From contig CM028900.1 of NCBI GenBank assembly GCA_016801885.1, positions 19,982,972-20,046,971 on the forward strand: 64,000 nucleotides of DNA, written 5' to 3'. Within the stretch, counting starts at the first letter, position 1, and each line of letters opens with the position of its first letter. Source of the DNA: Toxotes chatareus. Lineage: Eukaryota; Chordata; Actinopteri; Toxotidae. Shown here piece after piece: positions 48,401 to 60,515 of the stretch. Below the pieces are notes generated by a model. That model ran no database searches and was not told the origin of the DNA. It saw nothing but the letters and a program-made list of their open reading frames with translations. Made by a program: the position numbers and the translations under genes.

Positions 48401-49299
48401 TTGTTACTGATTGTTACTGACACACATGTCCATGTCATCATGAAAATGATAGAACTCTACACTTTTAAATTTTAATGGACGCAGTGGATCACATGCCTGT
48501 AAAAATGGTTTACAGATGTTCATTTTGTGATGATTGTGTATGAAAATAAGGTCTTTTTGGGCCAGTGTGCAAAAAAAACCTGAATTAATCTGATTCATGA
48601 AGGAGTAATAATGAAACTGGAGCAGAGCGGTAGACAGGCCATTAAGATTCAGGTTAGCAGAGTTTATTCAGGCAATGAAACAACTTGGTGGAGTGTGAGA
48701 TGAACAGATTTTTTGACAGAGAGAAAAAAAAAGTGATGATCATGGAACACAAATGTCAGTCAGCTCCAAAACATGAATGAGCCTATGTGGTTTGTGGGTT
48801 TTTTCCAGTTAAAGCAAAGTCGAGCTTACACCTAGTTTGCACAACAGATACATATGAAACAAAATATTCACTTACTTAAATATTATTGTTGTTGTGTAAG
48901 TTTGTGTAAATACACACATTTATATGTATATTTATATGTATCTTCCTTTTCTGTTTCTAAATAGCTTCCACTACCACATTCTACCCTTTCCATTTGCCCT
49001 TTTGCTCTTTCTTCACATCTTTCACCCTACAAAACCATAAATTCCCATGGCTGTGTCATACTGTTCACACATAGCACATCATCATGTATGCACACATATT
49101 CATTCCACGTAGTTGTTCTTCCATGTAGTGTATCTATACTACTTTAATAACTCCTGTTATTCTGTTATTGCTGCATTTTGTCTTTCTATCTTCTTCAACC
49201 ACGTTTTCACTTTAGAAAGGAGAAACAAAGTCAGTCCCCTACTTCCTAAACTCTTTTATTCCACAAGGTTCATTTACATAGAGGTCTGCAGGTAAATGA
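45495..49299. other. Intergenic sequence, nothing recognised
   Basis: AT-rich. It has no exon or transposon signature that I can identify. Confidence 0.55.
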
Positions 49300-49860
49300 T
49301 TAATGAGAGCTTCAATTAACTTTCAGAGTGGATGTCATCACATTCAGCTCTCTCCTTAGCCAAAGTTGTTGCACTGCTCTTATGATTCCTGTCCCTGGCT
49401 CACAATAATGATCTCCTTTGGGGCCATGATATAACTGGAGACAAGAGACTATGGAGAAAAAGCTCAAATCCATGGATAATGAATACCAATCAATCACTGG
49501 TGATAAAGGTGGGAGTACATGGCAACGGAGAGAGAGCTCCTGGTCTCTGGCATCTCTTTGATTAATGCCTTGTCTGGCAGTGTGTGGTGACCGGGACTCC
49601 CATAATGCATTGCAGACCACTGTCTGGAGACTTAATTTTCTTCAACCTCAATCCCCCAAACCCTCTCCATCCTCTCGTAGCTTTATGTGATGATGCCTCC
49701 CAGCTGACTGAGGCAGTAATGTGGCCATTAATAGCGTTGCCATGGTGATTAATCACAAACCCCGAGTGAATCAAAGCTCGTTGTGCTGTCTGAAACAATA
49801 CATTTTTGGGGGTGCTTTTTGTTGCCCTTGGTTTGACACACACTTACTGCATACCACCTG
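49300..49860. promoter_or_regulatory. Candidate conserved non-coding element with an X-box-like site
   Basis: Homeodomain-like sites (AATGATTAATGAG, TTTGATTAATGCC) lie beside GTTGCCATGGTGAT (49736-49749), close to the RFX X-box. It overlaps the perfect 12-bp palindrome GTGATTAATCAC (49745-49756). There is no coding potential. The regulatory role is inferred from motifs only. Confidence 0.35.
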
Positions 49861-50039
49861 TGCAAAGACACATTAGAACCATTCATTCAAATCAATGGAG
49901 CCACTGTTTCAGACCACATAAAACCTACCAGATTACACTTTAGAGAAGCTTAACACTGCTGCTGTATTGTGGTTATATGGTGCACATCTCGTCGCAGTGG
50001 TTGCTGCTGTAGGTGACATATTGGTCTAACAAATGAGAT

Positions 50040-50220
50040 GAGGTGTGAAACGACAGATAAGACAAAGCTTAATTTGATCCCTGTGGGGAATTAGACCACT
50101 GCAGCAGCAGTAATAGGATTCAGCAGTAAAAAGACAACGATAATGAAAATGGACAGCTAATTGTGAATAAACAATAATAATAATAAATCAAACAATAAAT
50201 ACATGAAATATATGCAGCTG
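50040..50220 (-). mobile_element. Short L2-type LINE 3' end
   Basis: Read on the minus strand, TTCCCCACAGGGATCAAATT is followed by an AAGCTTTGTCTTATC run. This matches the GGGATCAATAAAG plus TTATC 3' end of the LINE at 24.5 kb. The copy is heavily 5'-truncated and its left boundary is uncertain. Confidence 0.5.
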
Positions 50221-53200
50221 TGTAGCTCTAATACTAGTTGGTACATGTCGCAAGCAGACATGACTATAATTCAACATATGGATAAATACGTTAGATCAGC
50301 TGGTGGCAAAGGTTAACATTTACAAAGCACGATCTATAAAAGAGAAATCATCATTATCTCACGGCTGCCATTCAGTATCTTAAAAAATATAAAAAGGTTC
50401 CAGGAAAGCTGCAATACTTAACATTTCCATGAAATCCAGCTGCATTATTGATAGTATTTATGGTCATCAACAGCCATTCAGTGTACTTAATGTAATACTG
50501 TAATTACCCTTTTCTAAACAGTAGTTTCTGTTCTGAGTGATGGAGGTCACCATTCATGTGGTAGATCCACGAGGGTTTCACAGGAAACAATGCACATGTA
50601 TAATCTAGTGTTACTGTTTGTCAGTCTCCTTGTTTACTGTTCACTCTCCTACAGCTGTATCACTGATGTATTAAGCTACTGCTTATGCAAACCCAACATT
50701 ACCTGCTGCTGCAAGTTCAAACTAAAAGTGTGTTTCCTGAGAAGTAGTCAGGAAATGGAGTGTGTTTGTTACTGTGTCTAGTGCTGACCAAGGATTCATC
50801 AAAAACATGTCTACAGTTATTTTTGGTGTCTTTCGACAGTGGATCAGTTTGAAGCACTGCTGTAATGGAACAAGAAGAAGAAGCCACAGCGAGATATTGG
50901 ATGAAGAGATCAAAGCGACAAGATGCACACCTCCAACTTTTTATCTTGCCTGATGTTGTGTCAAAAAGCCCTCGTGCTGTAAGCAGCATGAAATCAGATC
51001 ATGGTTTCAAATATAACTGATTGACTTCTTTATTAAAACACTATAAAACCATGCAAATGCACTATAAACAGATACACCAGTTGATTTTCTGTTGCATTTC
51101 AATTGGCATTTGTCTTTGTGACAAAACTACTTTGGCATGGACAATATCTGAATCTTGTAGAAAACACACCTCAAGCTTTGTCAGTGTGGTCGACTTTGTC
51201 TGTTCCCTTTTTTTCCCTTTTTTTTTTGTTCAGATAAGAGGACAAACATTTTAGAAATGCCAGCCTTTATATTTCACTCCAGCCAAGCATAATCAATAAT
51301 GGCAACACTTACTGTCAAAACAAGCTCCTAGACTAATTCTGGGTCTCATGGGAAATTAGTTTGAAGTATCTTTTGAGAAAAATTAGGTTTTAGCCTTGAG
51401 CACTTAAATTGGCCGAATATAAAATTATTGAAATTGTGAGCATAGATCTTTGAGAGTGGTCTTTATTGCCTTCCCTCTGCTCTTCAGAGGCCACAACAAG
51501 TACACACAAGCAAAGCCTGGATTAGTGGGTAATCTGGCATCAATATGACTGTAATGTCATTTCGTGATGCATCCCGGTCGTTACCGGCCCGGCAAAGAGT
51601 GGTCCTCAGCTCGCTGTAATGACTGGGATGTCAGGAAAACAAATGTTATTACGCAGCAGTATTAAATATAGCTGTTATTTCTGTGACAGAAGTGGAAGAA
51701 GAGAGCAGTCAGCTGATTTCTAATGTGTTTCTTTCAGTCAGATGAAAGCACACTGCTTACTGTGGGTCTTCAGCAGCACAGACATATTTCAGTCTTGGAA
51801 AGAAAAGTTTTGCTTTCTTGGGATTTTATTGAAGCCTGAATGAGTCTTTTTTTTTTTTTTTTTAAGCTGTCACAAAGACTGTAGAAAGATATGATTCTTC
51901 TTGATAGATTGAAATTATGTTTTGTGTTTTCCAATACTGCGTTCCAGTCCACTTGCATTATTAGTTAAAGTTGATGGGGCAGTGCGTCTTTGTTAGCAGC
52001 TACTGTGGAAGATAAAACTGAAATAACTGGGGTTCGCAGTAAACAGCAGAACTCACTGCAGGCACTCACTACTCAGAAGCTGCAAGACAAGAATGACTGG
52101 AGTAGTTTTAATTACTGTAGCAAAAAGAGATTCAGCCTGTAATTGGTATTTATTAGCCACTAGGGTGTAATGATTTTGTAATGGTGCTTGAATTGAAAAT
52201 TAGTCTTTCTATATTAGTTCTTTGTGATTTCACTCTTTTTTTTTTTTTTTGGTTATTTTAGAGACTAATAATGGAATTTGTTGTTTTTAAGTTATGCCTT
52301 TTATGTTCATAAGAATAAGACTAAAAAAAGAATCTGTGCAACAGGATCCGAAACATCAGGCACATGTCCTGAAGTGCTTAATGAGAAGGGTTTTATTATT
52401 AGTACCCCTGCGCAGACAGAGATATGAAGAGAATGAATTCTGTAATGTTAACATAATCCTTTGGTTATTTGTTTTGGAAAACCAACGCAGAAGCAAATGA
52501 ATAGAGAGCCTGAATGAATCTGTGCTGTGCAATGTTTAACAGTACGAAGGGACAGTGGAACATTTGTATGGACATCACTGATGCAGTTTCACAGTGGACA
52601 GCAAAACACATGCAGCACTGCAGCAGAACTTAGGGGAATGGCGATGAAACAAAAGGGAGCAGCATCCAAAGGAAATAATGAGACAGCTAGGGATTGTTGG
52701 GGTGAAGACAGTGGAGCGCTGTGATCTGCATCTTGCCATCATTTCATCATATGCAGCAAAGACTCTGGTGTATTATTGCACCCTTCTTCTGGATAGATTT
52801 CATCTTTTTCTATAAACTGATGAGACACAGAGATCAAACTGAACTTCACCTCAACTTAAAATAAGCCAAGTGCAGTATAGTTTGCAGAAAAACACATTTG
52901 CGAGGACAATTTTGCTTCATCTCACTTGAGCAAAAAACTATCATCTGGTGTAGAAATATACTGTTTTTCTTACTTTAATGTTGCTTTTATTGGGCCCTAG
53001 TTGTTGTCAGTTGGAGCAGTATTCAGAAGACTTCAGAAGGTCAGGCTACACAGCTGCCCACCAGTCATGCATTGTGTGGTGCTTTTGCTGCCTTTTGAAA
53101 ATTGTCTCGAAACTTGTTATTAAAATGGACATCATCTCTCTCAGAGCACTGAAGGATTTAGGGTAATGAGCAGCCAAATTTGTCACTTTGTGAGATACTT

Positions 53201-53304
53201 GTGGTAGTCATGGTGACGACAGGACTCCAGGAAGTCACTGTGCCTGGCCAAGATGTTAAAAAAAAGAGAGAAAAAACTAATTAAAGTGTGATGTTACCAC
53301 ATCC
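50221..53304. other. Intergenic sequence with one candidate regulatory block
   Basis: About 51430-51700 is GC-richer and has a GGATTA (OTX-like, in CTGGATTAGTGGG) and CGGTCGTTACCGGCCCGG. The rest is AT-rich without recognised features. Confidence 0.5.
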
Positions 53305-53460
53305 CTGCTAGCTGTTTCCAGTCTTTATGCTAAGATAAGCTAAAAACTTCTGGCTGGGGCTTCATATTCAACAGACAGATACGAGTGTGGTAGTGATCCT
53401 CTCATCTAACTCTCAACGAGAGTGAATGTTTTTTTCCTAAAATGTTGAAGTACTCCTTTA
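53305..53460 (+). repeat. Dispersed teleost repeat, second copy
   Basis: Same family and orientation as 2036-2155. TGTTTCCAGTCTTTATGCTA is followed by a GGGGCTTCATATTCAACAGA run, CTCATCTAACTCTCAACGAG and the terminal TACTCCTTTA. This copy is the more complete of the two. Confidence 0.72.
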
Positions 53461-56400
53461 GCAGGCAGACAGTGCAGTTCTGATTCAGCACAGGCTGAAT
53501 TCAAATGCCTGTCACGAGCATTTGTATCCGACCTCTGCACCCAGCCATTTGGGGACATTCTGCTCATTTATAGTGGCACTGTGGTGCATATTCACTGAGT
53601 GGGATGCAGGCTTAGTCATTTAAAAACAATTTATGAAATTCTGTTTTGTTTTTTATTATCATACTGCAATGTTACACAAATATTGCTTGACAAACTCTTC
53701 ATGTTCAGCAGTTTGCATTTTGCTAAACACAAGCTGCTTTGTGATTTAGACATTATGATGAGAGCAGTTCCACTTGAATAACCTCCTGTCAGAGCACCCA
53801 TGAAACTGTGCTTCCTTTTTCTTACCACAAGGCTGTGTTCTTTGGTTTCCTCATTATCAAACACTCTCTGCTGGCAGCACTAAGTACAGTACTAGTCTAT
53901 CACCAGGCTGAATCTAGGTTAACTCAAATCACAAAGATGAAGTCCCACGTTTCCTTTAACAAAAACAAACCTTTCTCCTCTTAATTAATGTACCTCCCCA
54001 CTTACATTGGGATTAACATCTCTCCAAAGCTATCCATCCTCATTTGATGTCTCCTTCTTAATAAAGATACTAGGTGTTCAAAAGCAGGAAGTAATTCACA
54101 TAGTGACATTTTAAATACATTGCTTAAATTGTATCTGTAAAGCTGCAAGGACACTTCCCAACACAAAAAGTCAGGCTCTGCATAGCAACAAGAGGAGGCT
54201 TGAAAAGGGGAAGTAAATGAGAGAGAGAAAAAAGAGAGAGATGCATCATTAGGATTTCCTTACATTGTCCTTGCTACTAATTACATACAATAAGAAACCT
54301 CAATGGAGGATGAGGTGTTGCTTCATGTCAAAAACTTTGGCTGTGGTTTTTCTCTTTCTCCCTCTCTTCCATCTCTGATGATGTGGATAATGAGCCACCT
54401 GTCTTACTGGAGTACTGCAATATTTCACTCAGTATGTCATCTGGTGGAGCGCAGGGAATACAATGCTCAGTGTGAAAGGTATTGAAAGAAGGAAAAAAAC
54501 TGGCAGTCTTGGCCCGATTGCTTAACCTGTACAGAGCACATCTTCATCTTTTTTGGAAAATTGTCTGCACCCTGTTTTTCTAATCTCCAGACTTTCTCGG
54601 GGGGCACTGGAGCTGAAGTCTGTAATGTTTTTCAAAAACATATCATTATCATATGTAACTGCATGGTGCAGTTCCACATCCATGATAGTGGAAAAAAGAA
54701 GAACCATAATTGGTGACTTTCTTCATACTCTACTATTGAGAGGTTTTGTGTACCAATACTGTTTTTCTGTAACGTTCTTGTTCGTGTCTATGTTATCTGG
54801 TTGGTTGATGACATTTTCACTGCACAGAAACAACAAAATAGTTGCAGAGATTGCAGAAAATGATCAAAGAAAAATCTATTTATTTGATCACCATAGACTA
54901 GTGTGAAGTGGCATTAAGACTGTGTACATAAATGCAAACTTTTACTGTCTTAAAATTATAATATACACACTATTGTGTGTGTATAGTGTGAAGATTTTAA
55001 AAGTTAAAAAAAGGTCCAGTTCACTTATCAAGCAGCTCTAGGTGTTTCGCACGTCTCATCTTCTCTGCCTACCTTCCACCCTCAGAGGAGCAGAGAGAAC
55101 TGGGAAAGGAAAGAGGTGGCCCCCTTCTATGCAAAATGCAAATGTGAACTTTTCAGAGAGACCAACTTTGATGCCCAGGTCTCCTTGGTTAGCTGAGAAA
55201 GAACAAAAGAACCAGTTGATGTGCCTCCATGTCTGACGAGGAGCCTATTTGTGGTTTCAGTGGGTGGTTAACGAGAGTGCTGTGGTGACTGTACCTGTAG
55301 ATAACAAAGGTTGTAATGTGAACTCTGTGGGTCACTGCACTTTGTCTGAGCTGGTGCATGCACAGGTGGGGAACCTCTCTAATTTTCTCTACAGATGCAA
55401 ATATGGATACTTTTTAGCCCTACAATCCAAAAGTTGTATGAAGATGACTGTTCAGTCAGTCATGATTCTAACGTATCCTCCACAAATTCTGTTGAAATGC
55501 ATTTATTTTGCAGTTGCAAACTTGGATGAAAGAGACTCAAAATATACTTTAATTATTGATTATTAACTCTATATAGGCTAGTGGCTTCTTTATTTTTATC
55601 ATGACAAAGTACCAAATAACTATGTGAAAACAACCTGCGAGTGAAAGAAGCCGCTCAAAGTAATGAACCCAGAGACAATTATCACTGCAGCTCCTCTCAG
55701 CTTTATGGAGGTATATAGTGGATTTCAGCTCATTGTTTAGCTGTCCAACCCACAATTTTACTCTTTCAGTTCACTCTCATTACTCTCAAAGTGTCATTTT
55801 TGGCTGCAGCAGGCAGCTGTTTTCAGAGAACAAGCTCTAAAAACCCACTGCACACTACCCACTCAGCAGCAAACAGCAGACAGACAGTTAGAGACTAGCT
55901 GGTTAACAGTGGAGACTTTAGAAGCTAAAGAGTCAGATATTTCCCTCACGAGTTGATCCAGACCAAACACAGAGCTAAGAGATAGTGAACACTGGACTTA
56001 CATTTGCCAGGGGGCCATAAACCAAACACCATATTAATGCAAGTTTTTCAACAATCCACACCGACTGTGAGAGATGTGCATATGATCGCCCCTCCCAAAT
56101 CTTTTTATGCTGCAAGTCATTTTCTTTTCTTTAGCCTGCTTGGATGTGTAGTTGCACTATTGCCAAATGTAATCTCGACTGACAGCTGTTCAAATCCTCC
56201 TGTTTTCCTGCTTGCTTATATGTTGTGAATTCATATTTTAAAAAATGAACGATCAAGGACCACTTTCGAAATAGATTTTCTAGTTTCACTGTGTGCATAT
56301 AGAGCTATGGTGGACGAGGGAAACAAAATAAATGAGCTGCCTAGGTGAAAGCTATTTTGCATGGTGTAGACTTGGTTTGTAAATGAAGTTTGTCTGGCTG

Positions 56401-58587
56401 CTGTTGCCAATACCTAGGGAGCTTTCCAGCACAGAGGACTGCTGCAGTACAGTGGTGCTGGATGAATGGATGGAGGCTTTGGTGATGCTCTATACACATA
56501 CATAGCATCTAAAGTGAATTCTCAGTCTTGTTTTCTATCCCTGAAGAAGCCGTTATCTCACAATATCTCAGACAAGGTATTAAGAATTTATTATAAATAT
56601 TTTAGACGAGAAAGAATGTTGAGCGACGCCTGGTCTCATCTGTCTTAAATAACATTTATGAATATTTTCATTGTCAAACTGATGTGTCAAAATACCAGAC
56701 AATGCAGCTTATTGTGTAACTTGTGTAAAACTTCATTACATAAAATCAAACCAAACCATGACAGCTCTTTTCTGATTTACAGTGGGGCCAAAATCTAAAA
56801 CTGTCTAAAAGGACCAAAGATGTCACACCTGGTTACTAATGCAGACTGTACTAATGAAATGTAGGCCACATTTACTGATGTCATCATGCTGACGATGACG
56901 ATAGTGTGGTTTTTAAAATGTAGTCCAGCTCACTGTAAAACACACACGTCATTCAGTCATGAGTATTTAGCTTGTTTTAAGCCCAGGGAAATGTTTTACT
57001 TCTGATAGTTATGACCCAGTTGTGGTAATGGGGCCAAGAGCATTGTTTAGTTATGTCACAAAACTCTGCATTGTTAATCAATTAGGCCAAAGCATTTGAT
57101 ACAAAACAAATGGAAACACAGGACAAAGACTTCAGTTGTGAGAAAATCTGAAGACCACAAAGAGTGAGGCTCATAAACCCCAGCCTCTCCAGTGGAGTTT
57201 CTCAGTTGCCAACTGATCAGTGTTGTACTGGGCTGCATCAAAGTGTTAATGGGGAGGGAAAACGTGCCTCAAAAAGAAAGCACTGCTCTCACTGAAAGGT
57301 TTAAGAAAAGAAAAACATTACCTCCTCTGTTCTTTTTTGAAAGATGTATTATGAAACTGACCTGGTTGTAAAGCAGATTCATTAGATGGAGTTCATTGTC
57401 AGAGCTGTGAAGTGAATGATGGCTCAATAACTGGTAATGCACACTATCATGTTTATTGCCTTGTTTAATAATCCATCTTCATCTGGTGAGAACAGATTAT
57501 ATTGTGCATTTGCATGATGGATCAATGGGACACATTTACGGTGTCAGCAGCTTCTTTGCCTAAATAATGGTGAAGTGATAGTGTGCAGCGATGCAACACG
57601 TTATTAAACAGAAGTATTTTGGGTGAGCTACATGTGTCACTGACTGTATGGGTGTTGGAAAAATGTATGATGGTGAGCAGTAGTAATATTTGATGTTCAC
57701 TCACAAGAAATTATTCTGGCACATTCACATTTTTTGACCCTGCATTTTCACTGTTGATTCTAACTCTTAGCCCTCCGTGCTGCCAAATGCCAAAGCATTT
57801 TCCTTCATGCTAATCATTTATTTGAGGCCACTTAAGACACATAACAAGCTTACTTTGATTAGAAGTCTTAAAAATAAACTTATCCTGATTGCTAGCTGTA
57901 GCCCTGAACATAAGAATTCTCCAGTAATGTCCATCAATCTGTTACAGCTGTTGGTATTAATAGTTTCCTATGTAGGTCACATTTGATAATGAGTTTGTAT
58001 TAGTAGTAATAGTAATGAGTATTCTTTTTCTCACTTTACGGCTTTTTCCCCTCAGATACTCATACTTGGTAATATATCTACTGTAGTAGAGCAATATGAT
58101 TTACTTACATCATCATTATGATAATTATAACTTAACAGAGAAATACATATGGTATTGAAGCTATTGAAATTGAAGTTTAAAACGTCAATGAAAATAGTTG
58201 CTAGGTTTTCTTTATGTCCACAACAGGTTATGATTAGTCAGAATTTATCGTTATATTGCAGGCAGAACAGGATCAGGGGAGCCTTCAGTCTTAATGAGGG
58301 TCTGGGGTCCAAGGACACATACACTCTGTGCTCAGTTGGTAATCAAGCCTGGATGGTAGGAATCCAACTGTGTGAACTCCTGGATTCCTAAAGATCCACG
58401 ACACAGTGTTATTGGTGTATTATTAGTGAAATAGGTTGAAGAAGATTAAACCTTTCTTGTAACCCAAGGGACACTCTCTGTGAAGGATAGACATTTGGCA
58501 GCAGACATTTCAACTTGTTAACAACAGTGATTGTTGTATTCATGTGTTGCTGTGAGACAGTAAGCTAGAATACACAAAACCAGATTT
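53461..58587. other. Intergenic sequence, nothing recognised
   Basis: AT-rich sequence with scattered short open frames lacking any domain signature. No transposon boundary is seen. Confidence 0.5.
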
Positions 58588-58680
58588 CTCAATAACAAAA
58601 ATTTAAGAAAAAGGATAACTCAGAGACAGAAATGCCCAAATATACAGAAAGAAATTTAAAAAAAGAAACAAAAACACAAA
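58588..58680 (+). repeat. Right-end array, copy 0 (collapsed)
   Basis: Only an internal piece of segment A (CAATAACAAAAATTTAAGAA and on) is joined directly to the tail of segment B (CAGAGACAGAAA...). It is the left end of the array described in the next entries. Confidence 0.75.
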
Positions 58681-60515
58681 TGATCAAGCACTACAAAGTA
58701 CAAGGTTTTCTTCATCCAAGTGACAAAGTTAAATAAATTCACAATAACAAAAATTTAAGAAAAAGGATAACTATGGAAACTAAAGAATAGAAAAAAAAAA
58801 AATCCCGTAAATATGTAAAGTCAAACCAAAATAAATAAGTATAAGAAAAAGATGCTAAAGGACAGAAAACTGACAGCATCAGCTGACAACAAGGAAGCAA
58901 TGTGTGCAACATACAATGTGAAAGCAAATAGCATGGATAAGGAGAGTATCACCATCACTGGAAATTCAGCTACAGAAAAAACCTCAGTTCAGTCGTAATC
59001 AACCTACAGAATCATTTAAGCAGAACTTGTGGTCTGTCCAAACTTCAACATGTCTTCCTCACTCTGTTCCTTCAAGCACTGGAAGGATACCTTAATTGTG
59101 TCTTCCCCTCTAGTGTCTTTGACATGATTGTTGAAACATAGTGAAATGTTTCTCTACCATCTGTAAACATCTTTCCAGGTATGCCTTCTGAAATGGCTGT
59201 CACTCTGTTCAGGTTTATAAAGATTAGCAGTTCTACTTCAAGACAAAACCTGTTATCCTTTAGACCTTCTCTTCAATTCAGCCCATGACAATGTCTCATT
59301 TCATGTATGTCAATAGCACGTAGCTCAGAAGGAGCAAATTAATCATTATTGTTCAACCTCGTGGACTTGACACATCAATTAAGTTTTCACAGTGGTCACT
59401 GTGTTCATCATCATCACTAGATGGAAAATGAAGCAAATATACCCAAACTGGGTGCATCTTTACAGTCATCTGAGCTATCCGAGTCGTCTCTCTGCCAGGC
59501 TTCCTTCCCTTACCCTGTCCACCACGCAATAGAAAAAAAGAAAGGTACAAACCCACCTACACTTAAATCTGACCGAAATGACCCCACGTTGCTTGATACT
59601 GCAGTGAATCTTGTCCACGGTTGACCGTACATAGCGCTTTACAGGGGTGGGAAAAAATCCCCCTGCCGGGAGGCCTCCCTATGTGCCGACGCCAAAAAAA
59701 ACATAAGAATCGCAAAACTTATCCTCACTGCACCTACTTCAACCCAGAAAGGTCCTACTCCAGTCTCCCCTTGGAACGAAACTTGGCAGAGCAAGACGAG
59801 CCAGTGTTTGAACTCAAAGTCCAACTCTCCCTCCCTGTACAATAAAGCTTCTATCAAAATTTGGGTGGTGATGATGGACAGCAGTGCAACTACGCTCAGG
59901 ACACAGGCTGAATACTATTAAAAAGCAACTCTTACTTTGGAGGATCCCTAATCCATCTACATCAGACCCGCCTGTGTGCCTCCACCATTTACTGATGGAG
60001 AACTTACCAACTTACTGACCAATGATTTTACTCAATATCAACAAATGTGATCAGAAATATATCTCAGATGCCAATAAAGATTTTAAATGTATTCATAAGA
60101 GATCATCCATGGGCTGAATAACTGTTTGAGAAAGCCAAAGTCAGAAACACATTTACAACAATTCATCAAATCAGAACAGCAATGTTCTATCAATAATTCA
60201 ATTTAAACCAGTCAGTCTCATTGCTCACGCTCTACCTTTTTACCTCAACAGTATTATTGCCTGTGGAACTCCTCTTCAGCATGTTCTGCCGTGGTCTTCT
60301 GATCTTTGCAAACCCTTCCACAGAGGCTCAGCAGTAATTAGCAAGTCCAATGTCTTGACGTACATGAAGACAGCCCGAGAAGATGCTATTGTCTCCTACT
60401 GCACTTTACACCTTTTGCAGACTAATCATATCAACAGTTTGACAGCGCCATGTCTTGGACTCAGAGACAGAAAAATCCAAGTGTAAAGAAGGAAATAAAA
60501 AAAAACAAACACAAA
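58681..60515 (+). repeat. Right-end array, copy 1
   Basis: A head-to-tail repeat unit of about 1.8 kb. Segment A (58681 to about 60168) starts TGATCAAGCACTACAAAGTA. Segment B (about 60257-60500) starts CCTGTGGAACTCCTCTTCAG and ends GTGTAAAGAAGGAAAT. A linker of about 90 bases lies between them. Segment A holds AATAAAGCTTCT (about 59843), which could be a polyadenylation signal. Small open frames at 59421-59624 and 59621-59845 are broken in copy 2 (a stop replaces Gln in AEQDEP), so protein coding is not supported. The family is not recognised; an LTR or other retroelement remnant, or a large satellite, are both possible. Confidence 0.85.

Noticed and set aside
59421..59845. Two adjacent small open frames in array copy 1 as a possible gene
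   Set aside because: In copy 2 the same region has frame changes and a stop, so the frame is not maintained.
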